Below are positions 60,887 to 64,000 of a stretch of 64,000 nucleotides of DNA, one piece after another. Within the stretch, counting starts at the first letter, position 1. Each line of letters begins with the position of its first letter. The position numbers and the translations under genes were made by a program. This DNA comes from Channa striata (taxonomy: Eukaryota > Chordata > Actinopteri > Anabantiformes > Channidae): assembly GCA_033026295.1 (NCBI GenBank), contig CM065177.1:3403400-3467399 (forward strand), given 5' to 3'. The notes below the pieces were generated by a model that saw nothing but the letters and a program-made list of their open reading frames with translations, had not been told where the DNA came from and ran no database searches.

Positions 60887-63571
60887 TCAAAACTCCTGGA
60901 GGACCCTGAAGTGGTTCTCAATTGAGGGGGGCTCGTCCTCAAAATGCAGCTTTTTACTTGGACAGGCCCCAAACTCCTCCAGGGTTTTGATGAAGTGTTC
61001 ATGCTCGCGGCCCACCCAGGCCCGCATAGGGTCACACACCTCGTATGGGGTCACATGGGCGTGAATCGACACTCCGCTGGCAGCAAGCTCTCTCAGCATC
61101 TGCTTGTCAGTCACCCAGGTCTCACTGCCCCCCGGGTGTCCACCATCTAGCCAGTACATGGCCGAGATGCATTTAATGAAAGGAGACATCTGCGGGTCAG
61201 CGCGGGCCCCACCCAGCTCGTACACCATCTGGTTGAGCACCACACAGCCTTTGCTGAAGCCCACCAGTGTGAGTGAAAACCCTGAGGGGATGCTGTCAGT
61301 ACCGCCCTGTGATTGCAGGGGGTTTGGTAGGTTGGCTCGCTCCATGCCATGGCTCAGCAGGGCCCTGCAGAAACAAATACTGTTTAGACTCAGGGCAACA
61401 TCCATGTTACACCATCTGCACTACAAGTAAATCTAAAATTCGATAATTTTATAAAGTTCATGTGGATTCCAGCTCTAATCTCAAAATGCCATTAGCACAG
61501 ATTTTTTTTAACCTGGCATCAACATGTTGCAGTTGACGCCAGTTGTTCTGCTTACGATCGATGAAGATTTTCTGTGTCCACTGTTATGTTTTAGATAACA
61601 ACTATTCTGACCATACACAAAGTTCAAATATTTTCTTTTCTGATCAAAAAAAAGAAAAAAAAAAAGCAGTCAAAAAACCTGAGATGGTGAAACGCTCCAG
61701 ACTCTGGTGAATACGGCGAGTGCTCTGGCGCCCCAAACATGTTACTCTCCACAAAGTTGTTGTAGCAGCTGAACTTGTTTAGATACATGCAGGAGGCCCG
61801 GACTACCCAAACATATCGATCAGGGAAACGTCGGCCCAGGGTGAACGCCACCTGTTCCAGACTCCAGGAGAGCCACTGGGCTCCCTCAGGCTGCAGAGCC
61901 ATCTCCTCTTGGAAGTTCTGCACAAACAATACACAGAAACTGATTGTTTAAAGCTGCAAGATTGATGCTTTACTTGTGCAAACAGGAATAAGATAAAACG
62001 CATGATATACACTCATAATCACCCTGCATTTTTTACAGCATAAAAACATGTTTGAACAACATAGTCAGGTGTTTTTCTGACAAATATGAACTTCCCTATA
62101 TCTATTCTTGTTAACTGCCATAATGAAACTGACCCTGACACACAAACACGAGTCTGTTTTCGTACCACTCGGTTAATTCCAACAGCAGCATCGACTCAGT
62201 TTGCTGTCAGACTGTGAGTGTGTGGTCCTGAACACAATCACCTCATTGACTTTATTTACAAGAAACACATACACCCACTTAGAATATTACCTAATGAATT
62301 CCACACGAAGGACCATTAATAGACAGATTGGGAAGTGTAATAAATGAGGGCACCTCTTTAATTCTTTAATACAATTTAAAGGGAAAAAAGTGATGAGACA
62401 ACTGTTGGTTAATCTTCTGTAACCCTCCATATTGTTACACTTGATACATATGTGCCCCTTAATCTTACTACAATAAAATGCCTCAGGGGCAGCTTGGCAG
62501 AATGTGACAGCTGCACATGCTGGAGAGCTGCAACCATGTCCATTCATTAAAGCGGTTTACTTCCTGTGGTCTTATGGTTTCCCTGTTGAAGGATACCATC
62601 ACTACTACAGTAGGGTCAGCTATTTCTGTTATCCCAAACCACAAACGTTTTTCACAGTGAAAATTGGGGAATTGTAGTCTGGGTTTCAGCTGCTACTGAC
62701 AATACCATTTTGAATTTTAACATACAGAAACCTTATGTGCCTGGTCACAGCCAGTCTGTGCCATAATGTGTCTCTGCAGTTCTGATTTGAAGCATAAAGT
62801 CGTCTGCTCCGTGGGGGGTCAAGTGGTCTGCTTGACACACCCTCGCCTGGCAATGAGAAGTGCTGCTTTTTGCAGTGCAGACAGACTTGGTTCATATAAA
62901 TAAACATAAAATTGATATCAGCAAAGGTGAGAGCAGCCAACATTCATGTGTGGACCAGCTCTCTCAGACTTACCGATCTCAGTCTCTCCTTAGTTTTTTG
63001 TGGGTCTGTCATTATGTGGCATTAAATAATTTGCACAGAATGATTGACACGCTGAATGATTCTAATCCCAGCGAGCCGAATGTTTCTGCACGTCTAAACA
63101 CTGGAAAAGAATTAAATGTATGTTAATCAGTGACACCCCGTGACTGATTTGTAAGTAGAGCTAAACCTTAGAACACGTTTTGTGGGTGTGATAGTGTAAT
63201 ATGCCTAATGGTTGCTGATACATAAAACCGGTGTTTCTGTGAAGATCGGCGGTTCCACTCACCTGAATGTCCCCGTGGAAGAACACTACGTGCCTGTTGT
63301 TGCGCGCCTCCTTTGCTTTGCTCTCGGTCTGACCGTCGGTGTCAGGCCGAAGCAGCAGCACGTCGTTCACGCGGGTCGGGACGTGTCCGGGGACCGCGAG
63401 CAGCCTGTGCAGCCTGTGCCGCGGACTCCCGGAGCCTCCATCCCGGCCGGCCGCCGCTCCTGCGGCGTGCAGCCCCCGAGGCTGGGAGGATGTCGTCCCC
63501 GCTACAGAGGTCATCGCTTTGGCCACAACTATTAGAGCGAAGCCCACCCCAGCTGCTCGGGCTCCTAGCAT
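60887..63571 (-). CDS. c2orf69: C2orf69 homologue, mitochondrial hydrolase-like protein, complete
   Basis: Vertebrate C2orf69 is a mitochondrion-associated protein with an alpha/beta-hydrolase-like fold. Its loss in humans causes a severe autoinflammatory/oxidative phosphorylation syndrome with glycogen abnormalities. Minus-strand exons: 63571-63263, 61917-61679, 61364-60887, in phase, 341 aa (human about 385). The N-terminus (MLGARAAGVGFALIVVAKAM) fits a mitochondrial presequence or hydrophobic leader. Conserved blocks include KFSCYNNFVESNMFGAPEH (exon 2), the nucleophile-elbow motif GFSKGCVVL (Ser220), YWLDGGHPGGSETWVT, and the C-terminal PSIENHFRV. Compared with human it lacks most of the Ser/Asn-rich linker before the GFSKG block. 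The exon 2 donor (AG|gttttttgac) is non-ideal but required by the reading phase. In human the head-to-head neighbour is TYW5; no TYW5 exon is visible before base 64,000. Confidence 0.93.
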
Positions 63572-64000
63572 GAACCTTCGAAGGAGAAAATGATGCGCTG
63601 TTTTCGTTCCTACGCAGTCAGTCCGTCCATGTTAGCTGCTGTCAGCTAGCTAGCGCCAGTAGCTAACAACCGCAGCTAACGCAACATTCTCAGCAGGCAA
63701 CGTCAATGACAAAGGCCCAGGAGCAGCATTATGTCGCCAAAATAAAAATACTTAAACCGTCTTCTCCTCGGCAGCCGTGTCTTTTTCTAGCTATTGTAAC
63801 ATTATTCTGACAGTTCGGGGTGTTTTCGTCCACAAAGAGGCGCTGTTTGTTAGAAACACACACCGAAGCCAGGTCTGTTTCTACTGCGCATGTCTGTTTT
63901 CCCAATTCCAGAGATGCCTCAACTTCGTTGGTGGGCAAGATTTCATCCTACCACCTACTTCCGCTTTTGAGTCAGCCAAATCAGATTAGAGTTAGGAATG
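63572..64000 (-). promoter_or_regulatory. c2orf69: C2orf69 homologue 5'UTR/promoter region
   Basis: This segment lies immediately upstream of the start codon (minus strand). It is moderately CpG-rich, with repeated 'gctagct/gctaac' words (63,640-63,690) and a TGCGCATG half of an NRF1-type site at 63,885-63,892. No coding exon is identifiable, and the transcription start is not defined. Confidence 0.45.

Noticed and set aside
63777..63989. Possible first exon of tyw5 (head-to-head partner of C2orf69 in human)
   Set aside because: The plus-strand frames here show no resemblance to the TYW5 N-terminus; any tyw5 would lie beyond the window.

Overview
The window is a vertebrate nuclear locus, most likely from a teleost (probably a spiny-rayed fish). 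It has multi-exon genes with canonical GT-AG introns, short introns, CpG-rich first exons, many (TG)n microsatellites, fish-type tRNA-derived SINE fragments and a decayed Tc1/mariner element. No bacterial-style operons, CRISPR arrays, rRNA genes, genuine tRNA genes or intact viral elements are visible.

Four protein-coding genes are supported exon by exon, with reading phase preserved across every junction. (1) pgap1 (+): the C-terminal part of the ER GPI inositol-deacylase occupies 236-6627. Its 5' part, including the catalytic lipase exons, lies upstream of the window, and a probable long 3'UTR runs to about 10.48 kb. (2) hecw2 (+): a complete C2-WW-WW-HECT E3 ubiquitin ligase has a CpG-rich leader exon ending at 13,050, 29 coding exons from 20,733 to 42,560 (1517 aa) and a 3'UTR of about 4.2 kb to a poly(A) signal at 46,788. 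(3) stk17b (+): a complete DRAK2 serine/threonine kinase of 7 coding exons spans 47,953-54,837 (357 aa). (4) C2orf69 homologue (-): a complete mitochondrial hydrolase-like protein of 3 coding exons spans 63,571-60,887 (341 aa).

The order pgap1-hecw2-stk17b in one orientation is the order I know for human 2q32-q33, but GTF3C3, CCDC150 and C2orf66, which lie between PGAP1 and HECW2 in human, are not seen here. C2orf69 is a megabase-scale neighbour in human and is adjacent here, so the block is ancestral but compacted and rearranged. The hecw2 transcription unit is about 34 kb, against hundreds of kb in mammals.

The genes share no single pathway: GPI-anchor remodelling in the ER, HECT ubiquitin ligation, apoptosis-related DAPK-family signalling, and mitochondrial/glycogen homeostasis.

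I found no previously undescribed multi-gene system and do not claim one. The observations most worth following are regulatory or structural: a TG microsatellite that replaces the polypyrimidine tract at a hecw2 acceptor; a perfect 18-bp hairpin in the hecw2 3'UTR; CTCF-like motifs in convergent orientation flanking hecw2-stk17b; a weak donor followed by a U-rich tract in the C2orf69 homologue; and short conserved islands in the otherwise diverged acidic linker of Hecw2.
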